Part shown: one piece after another, positions 46,721 to 58,620 of the stretch
How the letters are laid out: the number at the start of each line of letters is the position of its first letter
How positions within the stretch are numbered: the stretch's first letter is position 1
Source: Salvator merianae
Taxonomy: Eukaryota; Chordata; Lepidosauria; Squamata; Teiidae
Assembly (NCBI GenBank): GCA_003586115.2
Contig: QVOM02000119.1
Span: 43,340,521-43,404,520 of the forward strand
Direction: 5' to 3'
Length of the DNA stretch: 64,000 nt
The notes under the pieces: generated by a model
What the model saw: the letters and a program-made list of their open reading frames with translations, nothing else
The model's database searches: none
Told to the model about the DNA's origin: nothing
Position numbers and translations under genes: made by a program

Positions 46721-49700
46721 TTCACTCTGAAATGATCAAGTGGCAATAGACATAGTGAGTCTCTGTAACTTCAAAGAAAATTGACCAGCTAAAGAGGAAT
46801 GCTCTTTTGCATTCTGCTCCAATTACTGCACTGAAGTTGGAGACTTTCTAGTCAAGTTTTAATATTCATCAGTTAGAAGTCCCCCAGGCACCTTGAGCAA
46901 AAGCAGAGATGGACATATTAGACCAGGTTAAGTTTGCGAGCTTTGCTGTACACAAATCATGTTACATATTGAAACAGTTTTCACAGCAGGTAGCTTGTGC
47001 TTCTAATGTGCACTTTTTAAAATTCAAATCTATGTTTTCTGCAAAGTCCTTCTTTGCACAGTGAAAGCAGATTGATTTTTTTCAAACATAATTTTTTAAA
47101 TGTGTGTACATATGCCACTTCTGTAGAGGCAGGAGTTGGAAGTTCTAGGGAAGGGTGAGAGGACACAGTTTCCCTGATTGAGGCATTAAGCGGTTGTCCT
47201 TTCCGCAGCACAGGAAGCCTGCCTAAAAGTTCTGTCTTGCTTTTTTTTTTCTAGGTTTGCAGAAAACTGTGACAGACCATTCTGCGTTTGTGTACAAATG
47301 CAAAACTATAAAGTTTCTGCCTTTGTGCTGTAGAACAAAACTGCAAGAAGCAATTCTGTCTTGTTGCTTGAGTTCAAAACCACAAAGTTTCCACTTTTGC
47401 AGTAGAGCGTAGATTTGTGAATGGTGAGAATACTGGAAGATTGACATTGTGTGCGGACCAATCCTGTATTTGTGGGGAGGAGTTTCCAGTGGGTTGTAGC
47501 AAAGTTGGGACTGTGTCCTATGTGTCCTATGCATATCCTTTTGGTGTGTCCAAATCACAAACACACTGAATGTGCATTATCTACCTGCCATGTGTTCCAT
47601 CCAAATATGGAGTCTAAGAAGCATTAATTATAAAGCAATAAGTAAGCAATGTGTACAGCTGGGGTCTATGATGTTTCCTGTGTGATCAGTATTAAGTTCT
47701 TTCCATCTCTTTTCAAGCTACATGTGCAGATTTTTTTTTGTTTTAAAAAGATAAATAAGATAATAGAAAAGTTGTCTAAGGGTTTTCTTTAACTTTTCTT
47801 TCCAGCAACTTGGAGGTGTTACAGGTCTTTGGGGTAGAAATGGGGTTGTGTTATCCGGAGCCTCATAAACATGGTTTTCACAGGCATAACTGTCTGTTTC
47901 TCTGCAGCAGTTGTGGTAGTTGTAAGGGTGATGGAGAAAGGTGATAAAGAATGGCAGTTGCAAAGAGCTAGCATGCTCCATCTCCCTCTAATTGCTCCAG
48001 TCAGATTATAAGCTTAATTAATTGATGCATAGTTTTGTTTGGTTAATACAGTCTTGATTCACTTACATAAGGTCCCAGAGAATACTCTGAAGGCACAGGA
48101 CAAGAATCTGCTGCTAAAGTTATACAAATCTAGCAATTTAAGTTAGCTGGTTGACTGACCAGAACTATCTTTGAGCTGTGCAAAAAACAAAAACAAAAAA
48201 ACCCAAAACCCAAAACCCAGGGATGGTAAATTATCTTTGTGTAGTCAAAATGATATCATACACACACAGAAAGGAATTTCAGGCTGGAATAAAGGAATGC
48301 TGGCAGAAGTATTCCTCCTTCTTGAAACAAAATAAAACATCTTTAAGAACCACTAATGAGTGGAAGGAATGAAGAAACCCAAATGACCTCTGATTGACTA
48401 AGCTATTTAGCAGATATATAACGCCAACTGGGAGAGAGGAAGGAAACAAGAGGGAAACCTGGAGGGTCAGGATTGGGATAGTATATTCTGAATGAAGGGC
48501 TGGCTGGCTGGAACCATAAACTGGAACACTCAGCACTGCAACATTTGCTCACTGTTTAAGTAATTAAAGTGCACATCCTGTCACCTTTATTCTCATGGAA
48601 ATGTGGCCATTTGCCTCTTGGAATTGCTCATGCAGATTTTCTTTCCTGGATTCGAACAGCATGCTTGGGCATGCTTACTGATACCAGAGCAAATGTCATA
48701 TGGAATAAGTTTCTATATGCAGTGTGCCAGCCATGCATACCTTCAGGATAAGAACATCAATAATTTTTAGGAATCTGTCATTCTGATGCTCTTTCTGGGC
48801 ATTTTTATCCAGCTCAGAACACAATGGATAGTCTTGATTTATGTAGGGAAGCTTTAAAAAATAAACAAAACCAAACAAAAATCCCACATTAGGGGAACAT
48901 ATGAGAGGATATGCGGGGTCCCTTTACATTTTTGAACACTGCTATTACCTCTAGAAAACAAGAACGGTTTAGCTGAAAATGACAATGCTGTGTGAAATGA
49001 TTTATGAGTGGAAGATACATTGCAGCTGTAGTTATCTGTGTAGAGTTGCACTGTGTAGAGTTTTTGCTATTGTAACAGAATAGACAAAATAAGACATTCT
49101 TTTAGCTCATAAAACTCATTCTTTCTATGGCAAGGTCTGTATGAGGCCTGCAGTTAACACTGAGAAAGAGTACTGCCATGCAATGTGCTAAGAATACTAC
49201 TAACCACAGTGCTCTTTGAAAAGTGTCAATGGGCTGTTTGCATGCCAGCTGCTGCTTTCAGCCACAAAAGCATTGCAGCCAGGGAACCTTTGTTCCCCAT
49301 GTTGGATGTTTTTAGTCAGGGATGTTTTTCCAAACTCAGGAAAAGGCCTCAGAAGTCAACCATATTTTGTCATAGAAACTGACTGTGTTACTTACCCCCG
49401 CCCCCCAAAGCTCCCCAAAGATAAGGCTGCATGAGCAGCCATGGTGGGAGGGGCACATGAAGCTATAAAGGGCACTCAGAGCTCTTTCAACTGCTCTGCT
49501 GCTATTGCTTTGTAAGGAGTGCTTATGGTGCCAAGCACGTGCAAAGGGCCCAGGATGTATGGACTCTGAATGCTTTGAGCACTTTCATGGTACCACAAGG
49601 GTATAGGGCTACTCATGCCACCATAAAGGCCACGTGTGGATCTTGCCCGTCTTCTCTATTTCCAATGCACAATGAAAAATAGGATTTTTATGTGTATTTT

Positions 49701-50064
49701 CTCCCAATTTCACCTTTTTTGTGTTTTTGGAGTTTTGACTGAAAGTTAATTTTTAGAACCTTTTCTGGGCCAAATAACTTTCCACAGTTGCACAAACTCC
49801 ACATGGTCAGTCTGGATATCTTGCACAGATGGTGCAAACTGATATTGAAGGAATGCAGACTATCTGGGCAGTCTGCCCAAACTTAGTGTAAAGCACACTC
49901 AGTGTGAATGAATTATGTATCTGCTTTTATCTTTAGAGAAAGCAGTGGAGCTGGCCTAAATTAACACTTGGTTTTTAATGTCCCACTCATAAACATATAT
50001 CTTTTCTTTGGACTTTGGATTTGTTACAAAGAAGATTCAAGTCAACTCTCTAAATAAACGTCTC
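46721..50064. other. Unassigned intron sequence
   Basis: Two related stretches with ACAAAGTTTC...TTTTGCAGTAGA and ATAAAGTTTC...TGTGCTGTAGA lie near 47308 and 47381. An AAAAC-rich run is at 48180-48220. No gene-like frame. Confidence 0.45.
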
Positions 50065-50067
50065 TTT

Positions 50068-50649
50068 GGGCCTGTTCGCACTTCCAAGGCAGAACGTTCT
50101 TGGCCGCTCGCTAGAATGAAGGATTTGCACTCGTGTGTGCACGGTGCCATTCCTGATTCTCACTGAGGCTCACCTGATACATACCTGAAGCTGGGGAAGG
50201 CTAGACAAGTAATTTTCTGTCTTGATTTCAACCTGCGAGATCAAGCGCAGATCGGGGAAGTTGCTTTCACACCGCTTCCTGGCTTGAAATGGTGATGGGG
50301 AGGTGCTGGTGCGGCCGCATAGGCACAGTCTGCTGCTTTGCAACCCGGTTTGCCCTTTGGGCTTTGCACCCTGGCTGCTGTTTCAAAGACAGCTCTGGAA
50401 GGAGCTCCTCTAATTTTGAAGCAGTAGTTCTATGGTTCGGATTACTAGCTCTGTCTTCGCATCCATGCCTCTATGATTCGTTACCTCACTTCCTGCCTAG
50501 GGGATTCCCATCCGCACTGCTTCCTCTGCTGGTCAGCTTGGAGTCATTTCCCTGGCTGGCAAGTGCGCATAGCACTCAACAGACTCCATCTTCACTGGCC
50601 TGAAGCCTGCTAACTAGAACGTTCTCCTCTGGTAAGCGCAAAAACACCC
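50068..50649. mobile_element. Family B MITE with TTT duplication, 582 bp
   Basis: Ends GGGCCTGTTCGCACTTCC and (inverted) GGGTGTTTTTGCGCTTACC, flanked by TTT at 50065-50067 and 50650-50652. Subterminal AACGTTCT...TAGAA recurs inverted at 50615-50630. A 104-codon frame inside is not recognisable. Confidence 0.85.
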
Positions 50650-50652
50650 TTT

Positions 50653-51639
50653 GACTGCAAAATCTTTGATATCTGACTTGTGTGTGCAGTTATTTCTATT
50701 GCCTACAGAAAATATTTTTACAGTTCTCTAAAAGTTTCTGTAGCAATTAGAAATACTTGGAAGGACATGGTATGTGGATTATTTATAGTTCACAAATGCA
50801 AACTTTCTTTAAAAAATAAACCCATAATAGTTACATTCTGAGAATAAGGAAGAGTCAAATGTTACTTTCTTAAACTTGCTACCATGTTGCTTTATCAAGT
50901 GAGACAGAGTGTACTGCATGTCACTACATCTCATTTATCCTTTAAAAAAAAAAGGAAACATACCTTTGTTTTTCCTGTAAGCCAAAAATACCCCTTGGCA
51001 GAACACTGTTACACCAAACCTCAAGGATGTAACATCTCAGCAGGGTCCAGAATCCTTCAATAAGTTATGATGTGCTTCCATTAGATATTTGTTATTCCCA
51101 GTTCTTTCAGCCAAAGCATGAAAGCATTAAAAAAATTCCAAAATTTGCTGACGATTGTAGTAGGAGAAGTCTCTTTGGTGCCTGTCTTGAAGAAAATTAG
51201 TAACCCTGTCTCATGCCACCCTTTTTCTTCTTTCCTGTTATGGTTCCTAATGTTAAAAATGATTGACTTGCCTTGGATGTTGCTATAGAGTGAGTAGCAT
51301 GGAGAAATGGGAAGGAAGAACTGGTTAGCATTCAAAAGGATTAGCTGATGTTTCGTTTCATTTCATGGAATTTCTAAGTTTGTGTGATGGACAGGTGGGG
51401 AAGTGTAAGGCAGTGGCCCTTCCTTGCTTTTGCTTGTTTATGCTGAACTTTGTGGGTAGAAACACAGTTCAACACAGTCAAAGGCAACCTGCCCTGTCCT
51501 ATGCCCTCCCAATATGAGTGAATGTCTATCTCATTCCCCCGCATAGTTTTTAAATTAGTGTTTTTATATTCTGCTGTTTAAAACTGCTTATAACTTTTCA
51601 AAATTTTGATAAGCAGAAGTGGTATAGAAGTATTACGGA
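50653..51639. other. Unassigned intron sequence
   Basis: AT-rich, no recognised element. Confidence 0.5.
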
Positions 51640-51960
51640 CATAAGAACATAAGAAGAGCCCAGCTGGACTGGGCAATGGCCCAGCTAGTCTAGCATCTTA
51701 TCTCATCCAGTGGCCCACCAATGGCTTCTGGGCATTCTCTAGCAGAGGACAAAGGCAAAACTTTCACCTGCTCTTGACTCCCTGCAAAGGACCTTTAGAG
51801 GCATCCTGCCTGTCTCTCCAACCTGGAAGCAGTACTGAAGCATCCATTCTAGGAGCCACTGAATACACCTGATCTCCATGATTTTGTCTATCTCTTTCTT
51901 AAAGCTATCCGGACTGGTTGCTGTCACCGTCCTTTGTGGTAGTAAGGTTATTGATTAAGG

Positions 51961-52254
51961 TTATTGGTCTGTAACTTCCTGGATCATCCCTGGATCCTTT
52001 TTTGAAGATTGTGTTACATTTGATACCCTCCAGTCTTCAAGCACATAGCCTGATCTTAGGGAAAGACTATATATTTTGGCTAGAAGGTCAGCAATTTCAC
52101 ATTTGAGTTCTTTAAGAACTCTCAGATGAATGCCATCTGGTCCTGGTAATTTGTTAGCATTTTGTTTATTAAGACATGCAAGGACGCTGATTACTTCTAT
52201 CCAGTTTAATTCTTCTGATTCCCTACCTGCAAAGATTGATTCAGCAGAAGGCAT
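51961..52254 (-). pseudogene. CR1 ORF2 remnant: reverse transcriptase finger region
   Basis: The frame includes LPGPDGIHLRVLKEL and DWRVSNVTQSSKKD, the conserved start of the CR1 reverse transcriptase domain (SPGPDGI...DWK.ANV...KKG in the family). A frameshift then moves the next family motif (G-S-Y-R-P-I) to another frame, and the rest of the domain is absent. Confidence 0.85.
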
Positions 52255-52351
52255 ATGCCCTCTGCCTTCCTCTGTGACAATAGAGGCAAAGGATTCATTT
52301 AGCCTCTCTGCAATCTCTATGTCCTCTTTAATTATCCCTTTGTATCCATTA

Positions 52352-52951
52352 TCATCTAACGGTCCAACTGATATTCTGGTTAATTTTCTTGTTCAAAATT
52401 CTTCTTAGCATTCCTGATTGCCCCCTTGCATTTGTTCTGCCAGAGTTTATGTTCCTTCCTGTTTTCTGTATTCCAATTTCTAAACGAGCTTCTCCTGGTT
52501 TAATGACATCCCGTACTGCACTTGAAAGCCACACTGGTGTCCTCTTAGACTTAGCAGTCCCCTTTCTTCTTTTAGGTATGCATTCTAATGGAGTCTCCAT
52601 TATTGTATTTATAAATAATTCCCATATATTTTGCAGTGATTGGATTCTTCTAGCTTTCCCTTTCAATTTTTTTTTCACTAGTTTCCTCATTTTTGGGAAG
52701 TTTCCGTTATGAAAGTCTATGGTCTCTGTATTAGATTGCATTGACAACCTACTGTCTGTATTTAAGCGGAAAGTTATCACATTGTGGTCACTGTTCCCTA
52801 CTGGATCAGTTACAGTGACATCTTGTACCAGATCCTGTGCATTACTTAGGATCAAGTCCAGGATTCCCTTTGCCCTGGCTGGTTCCACAACCATCTGCTC
52901 TAGGGAACAATCATTTAGTATGTCTGTGAATTTTATCTCTCTCCCCATTAT
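52352..52951 (-). pseudogene. CR1 ORF2 remnant: endonuclease C-terminus and linker
   Basis: The longest open frame of the window (209 codons, start inside the neighbouring SINE) carries EPARAKGILDLILSNAQDLV and GNSDHNVITFRL, the last motifs of the CR1 apurinic-type endonuclease; SDH includes a catalytic His. The part after it corresponds to the variable linker before the reverse transcriptase. The endonuclease N-terminus is missing. Confidence 0.85.
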
Positions 52952-53205
52952 GACTAGATAGTTTGGCCTTGTGGTTAGCATGTCAGACTCTTATCTGGAA
53001 CTTTCCTGGTTCGAGTCTGCACTCTGCATGAAGTCAGCTGGGTGACCTTGGGCTCATCATAGCTCTGTTCTGAGGTCTCATAGCCCCACCTACCTCACAA
53101 GGTGTCTGTTGTGGGGAGAAAAACAGAAGGTTTGACAGCCATTTTGAGTTGCTCTGGGCGAGAAAAGTGGGGTATAAAAACCAACTCTTCTTCTTCTTCT
53201 AGCCT
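52952..53205 (+). mobile_element. Sauria SINE, nearly full length
   Basis: The tRNA-derived head has an A box-like TTGTGGTTAGCATG and B box GGTTCGAGTCTG. The body has GGGTGACCTTGGGCTCATCA, CCCCACCTACCTCACAAGG, and TGTTGTGGGGAG. The tail AAAACCAACTCTTCTTCTTC shares its end with Bov-B-type LINEs that mobilise this SINE. It is transcribed by RNA polymerase III when active; this copy is mutated. It is inserted at the edge of the CR1 fossil. Confidence 0.9.
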
Positions 53206-53429
53206 TTCCTTTTTCTATACCTCCTTGACCTCATTTTCCAAATGCTGATCACCTTTGGGAGTTTGGTTAGGAGGGTGATAGCATGTCCCTAATATTAGAC
53301 CTACTTTCTGACCTGGTATTGTTATCCAAAATGCTTCTGTGGATGGGCCTGATTCATCTGAGCATTCCAGTTTATTTTAAATAAATAAATAAATAAATAA
53401 ATACTAAGATAAAGCTGTTGAATTATTTC
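53206..53429. other. Unassigned sequence with (AAAT)n microsatellite
   Basis: The AAAT array lies at about 53378-53403. Confidence 0.6.
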
Positions 53430-53552
53430 TTAACTGTTTTTATCCAGGCCAGAGGGTGAGGTAGGGTTATATTTTAAATATGTTTTAGGTATAGTTAAAA
53501 TATTTTACTTTTTTATTGTTGTGACCCGCCTTGGGGCCTTTGAATGAAGTGT
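53430..53552 (+). mobile_element. L2 LINE 3' end
   Basis: TTGTTGTGACCCGCCTTGGG and CCTTTGAATGAAGTG form an L2 terminus. Confidence 0.65.
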
Positions 53553-54082
53553 AGGAATCATGAGTGGCACGCTTTCCAATTTAAGTCCCCCTTCCATTCA
53601 TTCCTTTCCCTCTTTTTTCTCTGTGCTTCTTAATATCTCATACATTCCGTCTGTGCGTATGTACCAGGAGAACAGAGGAGGGCTTACTTCTGCATCAAAA
53701 TATATTTTGTATGTGTGTTTCCTACCTCCACATCAAAATATATTTCCTATGTGTGTTTCTGTTTATCATCATATTCTGTATCCTGTAAGTTTCCAGAATA
53801 TATTTTTCTCAGCTTTCCATAAACGTTTCTGGACATTTAAACCACACAAGTTCATTTGGAATGTAAAGAACGTGCCACGTTTCTTGTTCAGGAGGAGTAA
53901 ACATGAAGCAAACACTCTGTCAGGCTGTGAGTCCTGAGTGGATTGCTGACCTTCCTTCATGCACAGCCCACTTTCCATTCCGTGTCCTCTCTCTCTTCAT
54001 CTGCAATCCTGATTCTGTCACAATTTATCTGGAAAGAATGCAGTTCATATTGTTTTCTGTGAGGTGCCATTGAGTCACGTTC
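53553..54082. other. Unassigned sequence with a 36-bp tandem duplication
   Basis: CATCAAAATATATTTTGTAT and CATCAAAATATATTTCCTAT, each followed by GTGTGTTTC, occur in tandem at about 53692-53762. Confidence 0.6.
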
Positions 54083-54150
54083 ACCTCCTAGTGACTGCAT
54101 GGACAAATGCTTGTCACGGACCTGTTTTTAATAAGGTTTCTTTGCTTTTC
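54083..54150 (-). mobile_element. SINE 3' fragment, antisense
   Basis: GCCATTGAGTCACGTTCACC and CTAGTGACTGCATGGAC are complementary to the CGGCTGCGACTTGACGGC-type tail of squamate SINEs. Confidence 0.4.
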
Positions 54151-54300
54151 CAAGGACATTGCTAAAAAAAGCCCATACCAATGTCTGATTGTTAGTAGTA
54201 CTGACTAGGGATGTGAGTAAATAGAAATAGAGAGGAAGATATGCTGCCATTTTGAAGCACTCAGTGAATTAGAAGGAAGCAAGTCTTACTAACATTACTA

Positions 54301-54677
54301 AGGGCCTGTTCACCCTTACACTCTAGTGAGCATCTGCACGCTCACTAGCACAGTAAGCCCACATTCTGTGGAGGCCCCAGCATTCAGGAGCATCTGTAGA
54401 TGCTCCTGAACATGACCAGCTGTGGACTGCTTCCAGATGTGAACGCTGCAGGCCATGGCATGGCCTGCACAGTCACACGTCTCATTCCCAGTTGCCATGA
54501 CAGTGGCCAGACATTCCTGCAGCTGCTGTCATGGCGGGCCAGCATCCACACTGCGGATGCTAGATGTCCAGTTTGGGTCTGTTCCAATCCTCGAAGTGTG
54601 GATAGCCACTGCACTGCTGGATCTGTTCCAGTGTAGAATGGTCTAATTATACCATTCTATGTTGGCAAGTGCGAGCA
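54301..54677. mobile_element. Family B MITE
   Basis: Ends GGGCCTGTTCACCCTTACAC and (inverted) GGGCCTGCTCGCACTTGCC. Subterminal CTAGTGAGCATCTGCACGCTC and AGAATGG...CCATTCT are shared with other B copies. Flanks TAA/TGA differ by one base. Confidence 0.8.
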
Positions 54678-54815
54678 GGCCCTGAGTCTGCACTGGCTGG
54701 TATGCTGGACCAGCAAGCATACTAGGAACCTCTTTTCCATTCTCTGGTGCAGTCTAAGGGAGCCCCCAGGTGGGGCCTGCCTTGCACCACATTTGCGTGC
54801 AGAAGGGAGGCTCCT
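54678..54815. mobile_element. Family C fragment
   Basis: GTCTGCACTGGCTGGTATGC, GGACCAGCAAGCATACTAGG and CCCAGGTGGGGCCTGCC are C sequences similar to the copy at the start of the window. It is sandwiched between B and A copies. Confidence 0.6.
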
Positions 54816-55000
54816 TGGTGCTTTCTACAGTGTACAGGGCCTTATTCAGGATTATATCCTAGAATAGGGGCCTGCTGTCTGTATGCTAGGGGTCTCTGCA
54901 GAATGGAAGGCCAGGGCCTGCCATAGTCTTCACTAGCATGCAGACTGCAGTCTTCTATTCCAGAATATAATCTGAAATAAGGCCTAGTGCAGAAAGAGCC
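54816..55000. mobile_element. Family A foldback MITE
   Basis: GGGCCTTATTCAGGATTATA, ATCCTAGAATAGGGGCCTGC on the left; TTCTATTCCAGAATATAATC and AGTGCAGAAAGAGCC on the right. The left terminus is degraded. Confidence 0.8.
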
Positions 55001-55940
55001 TAGTACACTTGCTGGTCTGGTATACTGGCAGAGTCACCCTCAGAAAGATCATGCCTTGCTTGTGTTTAGGAAAGTAGAGAGAATGTAAGTGCTATTAAAG
55101 CCCAAGGATGTATTTTTTGTCTGTTCTATTGGTTTCAGGCTGTGCCTCATTTCAACCTCTTTTCTTGGCCTTAAAAGTCCTCTATTGTTGCTTTTTTCTC
55201 TATGTTTATTTGCTTTGTTTCTCTAACAGAACATGATAGTTTTAATTCCTTCAGACTTTCAAAAGGACCAGAGAAGGGAAGGGGTCATACTTTAGTTTTC
55301 TTACACATTCAGCATGCTCTGAAAATTGTCTTTATTTTGAGTTTGGTTTCTGGTGCCGGTAATTTGTTTTGACTGGAACAATGCCTTCATGAAAAAAACA
55401 CTCATTTAGACATTTCTTGTTTTTAGTGTATTTCAACCATTCAGCAGTTTGATTCCTTCCCATTTTACCAAATATTGAATTGTGCACAAGCAGACAGTTA
55501 TCTCATTGTTTACTTGTTACCTGTCTTGGAACTTCGACAATAAATAAAATAAGTTTTGTTTACTAGTGTACCCTCTCCAGCTAAACATACAATTTGTCAC
55601 TTTTCTTTTTTTCCTAGACAGAAAAGCATTATTCTTCCTATTATAGTGTTTCTCCTCCATCTCTCTCCTAGCTGAACAATTCTTCTATTTCATTTAGGAT
55701 TTTTTAAAAAAAACTTATTTTCACTGAGGTTGCTAGTTTGCCTAGTACATTTCCGTATTATTGACTTAGTCACTTCCTGAAAGACAGATCAGTGGCATCA
55801 TATTTAAACATGAACACTTTATTTTGTGAATCCTTATTTTGAACATTCTGTACCACTGGTATTGGTTGGCCTCATCTCCAGATCTCTATCTCCCTTAGTC
55901 TGTAGGATATTCTTTTTTGCTTTCAATAGCATTAGAACAG
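55001..55940. other. Unassigned AT-rich intron sequence
   Basis: No recognised element. Confidence 0.5.
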
Positions 55941-56221
55941 AAAAACATAAGAGAAGACTTGCTGGATCAGGCCACAGCTCATCTAATCCAGTATCCTGTC
56001 TCACACAGTGCCCCACCAATTGCTTCTGGGCATTTTCAAGTAGAAGGCAAAGACAAGACCTTCATTTGCTCTCAACTCCCTGCAGATGGCCTTTTGAAGC
56101 ACCCTGCTTGTCTCTCCAACCTAGAGACAGTACCTAGACATTAATTCTAGTAGCCATTTATGCATCTGACCTTCATGAATATGCCTAACTCTTTCTTAAA
56201 GCTATCCAGGCTGGTTGCTGT
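55941..56221 (-). mobile_element. CR1 LINE 3' fragment
   Basis: Antisense CR1: ACATAAGAGAAGACTTGCTG, CCACCAATTGCTTCTGGGC, TTCTTAAAGCTATCCAGGC. Ends abruptly after GGCTGGTTGCTGTA. Confidence 0.85.
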
Positions 56222-56406
56222 ATCCCCTGTTGTTCATTCTTCCCTTCCCTCTCTCCCCTCTATTTTTTGGATTTCTATTTTTTAGTTACATATCAGGCCT
56301 ATGCTTTCATGGAGTGAGGAGTTTTGCTCTATGGCTACATCCAGGCATGGAAAATTGGGTAATACTGGGGCTACCAGAGGACATTTCCACCTGATGCAGT
56401 CACTCA
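56222..56406. other. Unassigned intron sequence
   Basis: Nothing recognised. Confidence 0.5.
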
Positions 56407-56911
56407 TGCTGGGAGTTTTTGCACTTATGAAAGTAGAACATACTAATTAGCAGGGTTCAGGCTGGCCAAGATCAGGTACAGTGATGAGTATTTGCGCTTG
56501 TCAGCACTGGAACAGTTTGTGAGCTGACCAGCAGGGGGAGCAGTGTGAATGGGAATGTACTAGTTAGGTAGATGCTTCTGAACCAGAGGAGCTGTTTTTG
56601 AACAGCAGCCAGGGTATGAAGCCCAAAATGCAAACTGGGGTGCAAACCATTGGTTGGTGCCTGCGTGGCCCCCCCCAGCCCCACCTCGCTGCCAATTTCA
56701 AACCCAGAACTGGTGTAAATGCATCTTCGCTGTTCCTCACCTGACTACTATTGGAGACTACTATTTAGTTGACCACAGGTGGTAGGCTTCAGGTGAGCAT
56801 CAGGTGGGCTTCAGTAGATTTCAGACCAGCTGGGGCTGTTTGTAAGTGCAGATCCTGCATTCCAGTAAGCGTCCTGGAATGTTCCTCTCATTAAGTGTGA
56901 ACATACCCATT
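56407..56911. mobile_element. Family B MITE
   Basis: Ends GGGAGTTTTTGCACTTATG and (inverted) GGGTATGTTCACACTTAATG. The interior has GTTTTTGAACAGCAGCCAGG, GCCCAAAATGCAAAC and GGGGAGCAGTGTGAATGGG, which are related in inverted orientation to the copy at 50068-50649. Confidence 0.7.
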
Positions 56912-58374
56912 GTGTTCTAGATCTGTTCCAAAGGGCACTTTTGGCAGAGTGAGAAGAAGTGCTCTGAGGGCACTTTTATAGGACTGATTGCAATGGCAAC
57001 AGCATGTGTTTGGCTGTGTGTGTCTTTCTGAGCATGGGGTTGTCTGTCTTGTGTGTGTGGTGAAGGAGCAAGAGAAAACCAGTGAGAAAATGAATATCCT
57101 AATTGTCCATGGGAAAGGGAGAGTGCTATACTAGAGTGATGCTTCAGTGGTGGCAGCAGGAATTATTCAAAGACAAAGAAACAGGTCTGGAGAAAGGGCA
57201 AAGAAGTGAGGCGAGAAAAAAAAGAAAAAAGAAAAGAAGAATGGGAATGTTGAGCACCTGGCTTCAAAAATACAACATAATAATTTGAAGGATTGATCTG
57301 AATGATTTCTGGAAAAAAAGAGTTGAAAAAAAGAATTGGGGATGTGATGGATACATGTACTTCTAGGAACAGAGTTGTCAGCGAGTTGGTCACAGGAAAA
57401 GGAAGTACAAGGGGGGTGCAATGAATTGCATATAGCAAGAACAGGAGGGTTGCGGGGTGCTCTTTCTGATGTGCTCTCAGGGTTTCAAGGGTGCCTTTAG
57501 AAAAGAGAGGCTTATTGGTCAGAGGCACCTCATTAGGGCTGTGTGTGCTTGCTGCTTTTGACTTCTGCTGCTCTAGCTGGAACGGTCATGTTCTTGCAGC
57601 ATTACATCTAGTTTGCCCTGCAGATGATAATGATGGGCATTGTTATCACACTGTTTATTTAGATGGATCTTCCTTATTTTTCAAAAAAGAAAAATGCATA
57701 AAAGTGTTTTCTTGCAATAGCTTCTGGAATTGCAGAGTGAAAGTCGGTACTGTAAAACAATTAGTAAAATTTTCTGCAGCAATTTGAAATGGAAAGTAAG
57801 GATAGCTGTGTATCCCATAATCCCAAACAAAGAAAGGTTTCAAAGTCAACAGCACATAATTAGCTGAATTGCAGTTTTAGTTGTAACCATCAATTAATGT
57901 CATCAGCTTAAGAATCCCTTGTTAGGCTTTTTTTTGTCTAAATGACAATCAGTGGTCAGTGTTATTCCATTATCCTGCTGCTTGAAATGTAGCATTGCTG
58001 ACATAAGTTTTTCTTTAGCTTGGGGTGGCCACATACAGAAAATATTTAGTTATACAAAAAGCACCTTAGTGATACATAAATCATCTAGTGAGTGATAACC
58101 CATTATGTTCAGAACAGCCAGGGATACATAAATCATCAATGCCACATCTCTCACCCAGTGACCTGGCTGGATTTTAGCCAAGTGAATCAAAGTTGTTTTA
58201 CCTATATGGCTCACATGTTGAATTCTGTGCATGTTGGGATGGCCCAAAGACAGTGTAATGGTCCTTATTTTTTTTTCATGAAGCGTTCCGCCATCAAGAC
58301 ACGTTCAGTTCAAGCTTGCCCAAGGCCTCATTCCTGGTCATCTCAGTTTATCAGTGTATCAATCGCATTTCTAT
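56912..58374. other. Unassigned intron sequence
   Basis: A 121-codon minus frame at 57163-57528 is low-complexity (Phe/Ser-rich from A-rich DNA). GATACATAAATCATC is repeated at about 58072 and 58122. Confidence 0.45.
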
Positions 58375-58620
58375 GGCCATGTCTGCACACAGCTTTCAAA
58401 GCACCTTGGCGGGGCATTTAGGTCTGCCAGTCCGTACAGCTCACCACGCCAAAGGGGTATGAAGGTGCTTGGAGGGACTTCAATTCCCCCTTCAAGGTGC
58501 ATATAGTTCATTGCATGAAAACCAGCCCCGAAGCTGCTTTCATGCACTGAACTGGGTCCTTGCCATGGTTAAATAGGCCAGGCAAGGAGACCCTCTAAGT
58601 GCAGGCATGCACACTTCAAA
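58375..58620. mobile_element. Possible foldback DNA element
   Basis: GGCCATGTCTGCACACAGC on the left and, inverted, GTGCATGCCTGCACTTAG on the right. Inside, AGCACCTTGGC and GAAGGTGCTTGGA are inverted. Similar in style to A/B/C but no target duplication was seen. Confidence 0.45.

Larger units (their letters stand above)
51640..52951 (-). mobile_element. CR1 LINE fossil, internally deleted
   Basis: Reading on the minus strand, the order is the endonuclease C-terminal part (52951 to about 52700), the linker to the reverse transcriptase, the N-terminal finger region of the reverse transcriptase (52254 to 51961), then a jump at about 51944-51966 to the 3' end of the frame and the 3' untranslated region (AAGAAGAGCCCAGCTGGACT at 51650). 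Most of the polymerase domain, including its catalytic Asp residues, is missing. The 5' side is bounded by a Sauria SINE. It is dead. Confidence 0.9.

Noticed and set aside
52352..52981. Longest open frame (209 codons) as a host gene
   Set aside because: Its motifs are those of the CR1 endonuclease C-terminus, it lacks the N-terminal half, and its start codon comes from the neighbouring SINE.
52952..53025. tRNA gene from A and B box-like sequence
   Set aside because: The boxes belong to the head of a Sauria SINE whose body and CTT tail follow; no tRNA cloverleaf end is present. The same applies to 60441-60520 and 6640-6716.
57163..57421. Phe/Ser-rich minus frames
   Set aside because: They are translated from A-rich low-complexity DNA and show no family features.
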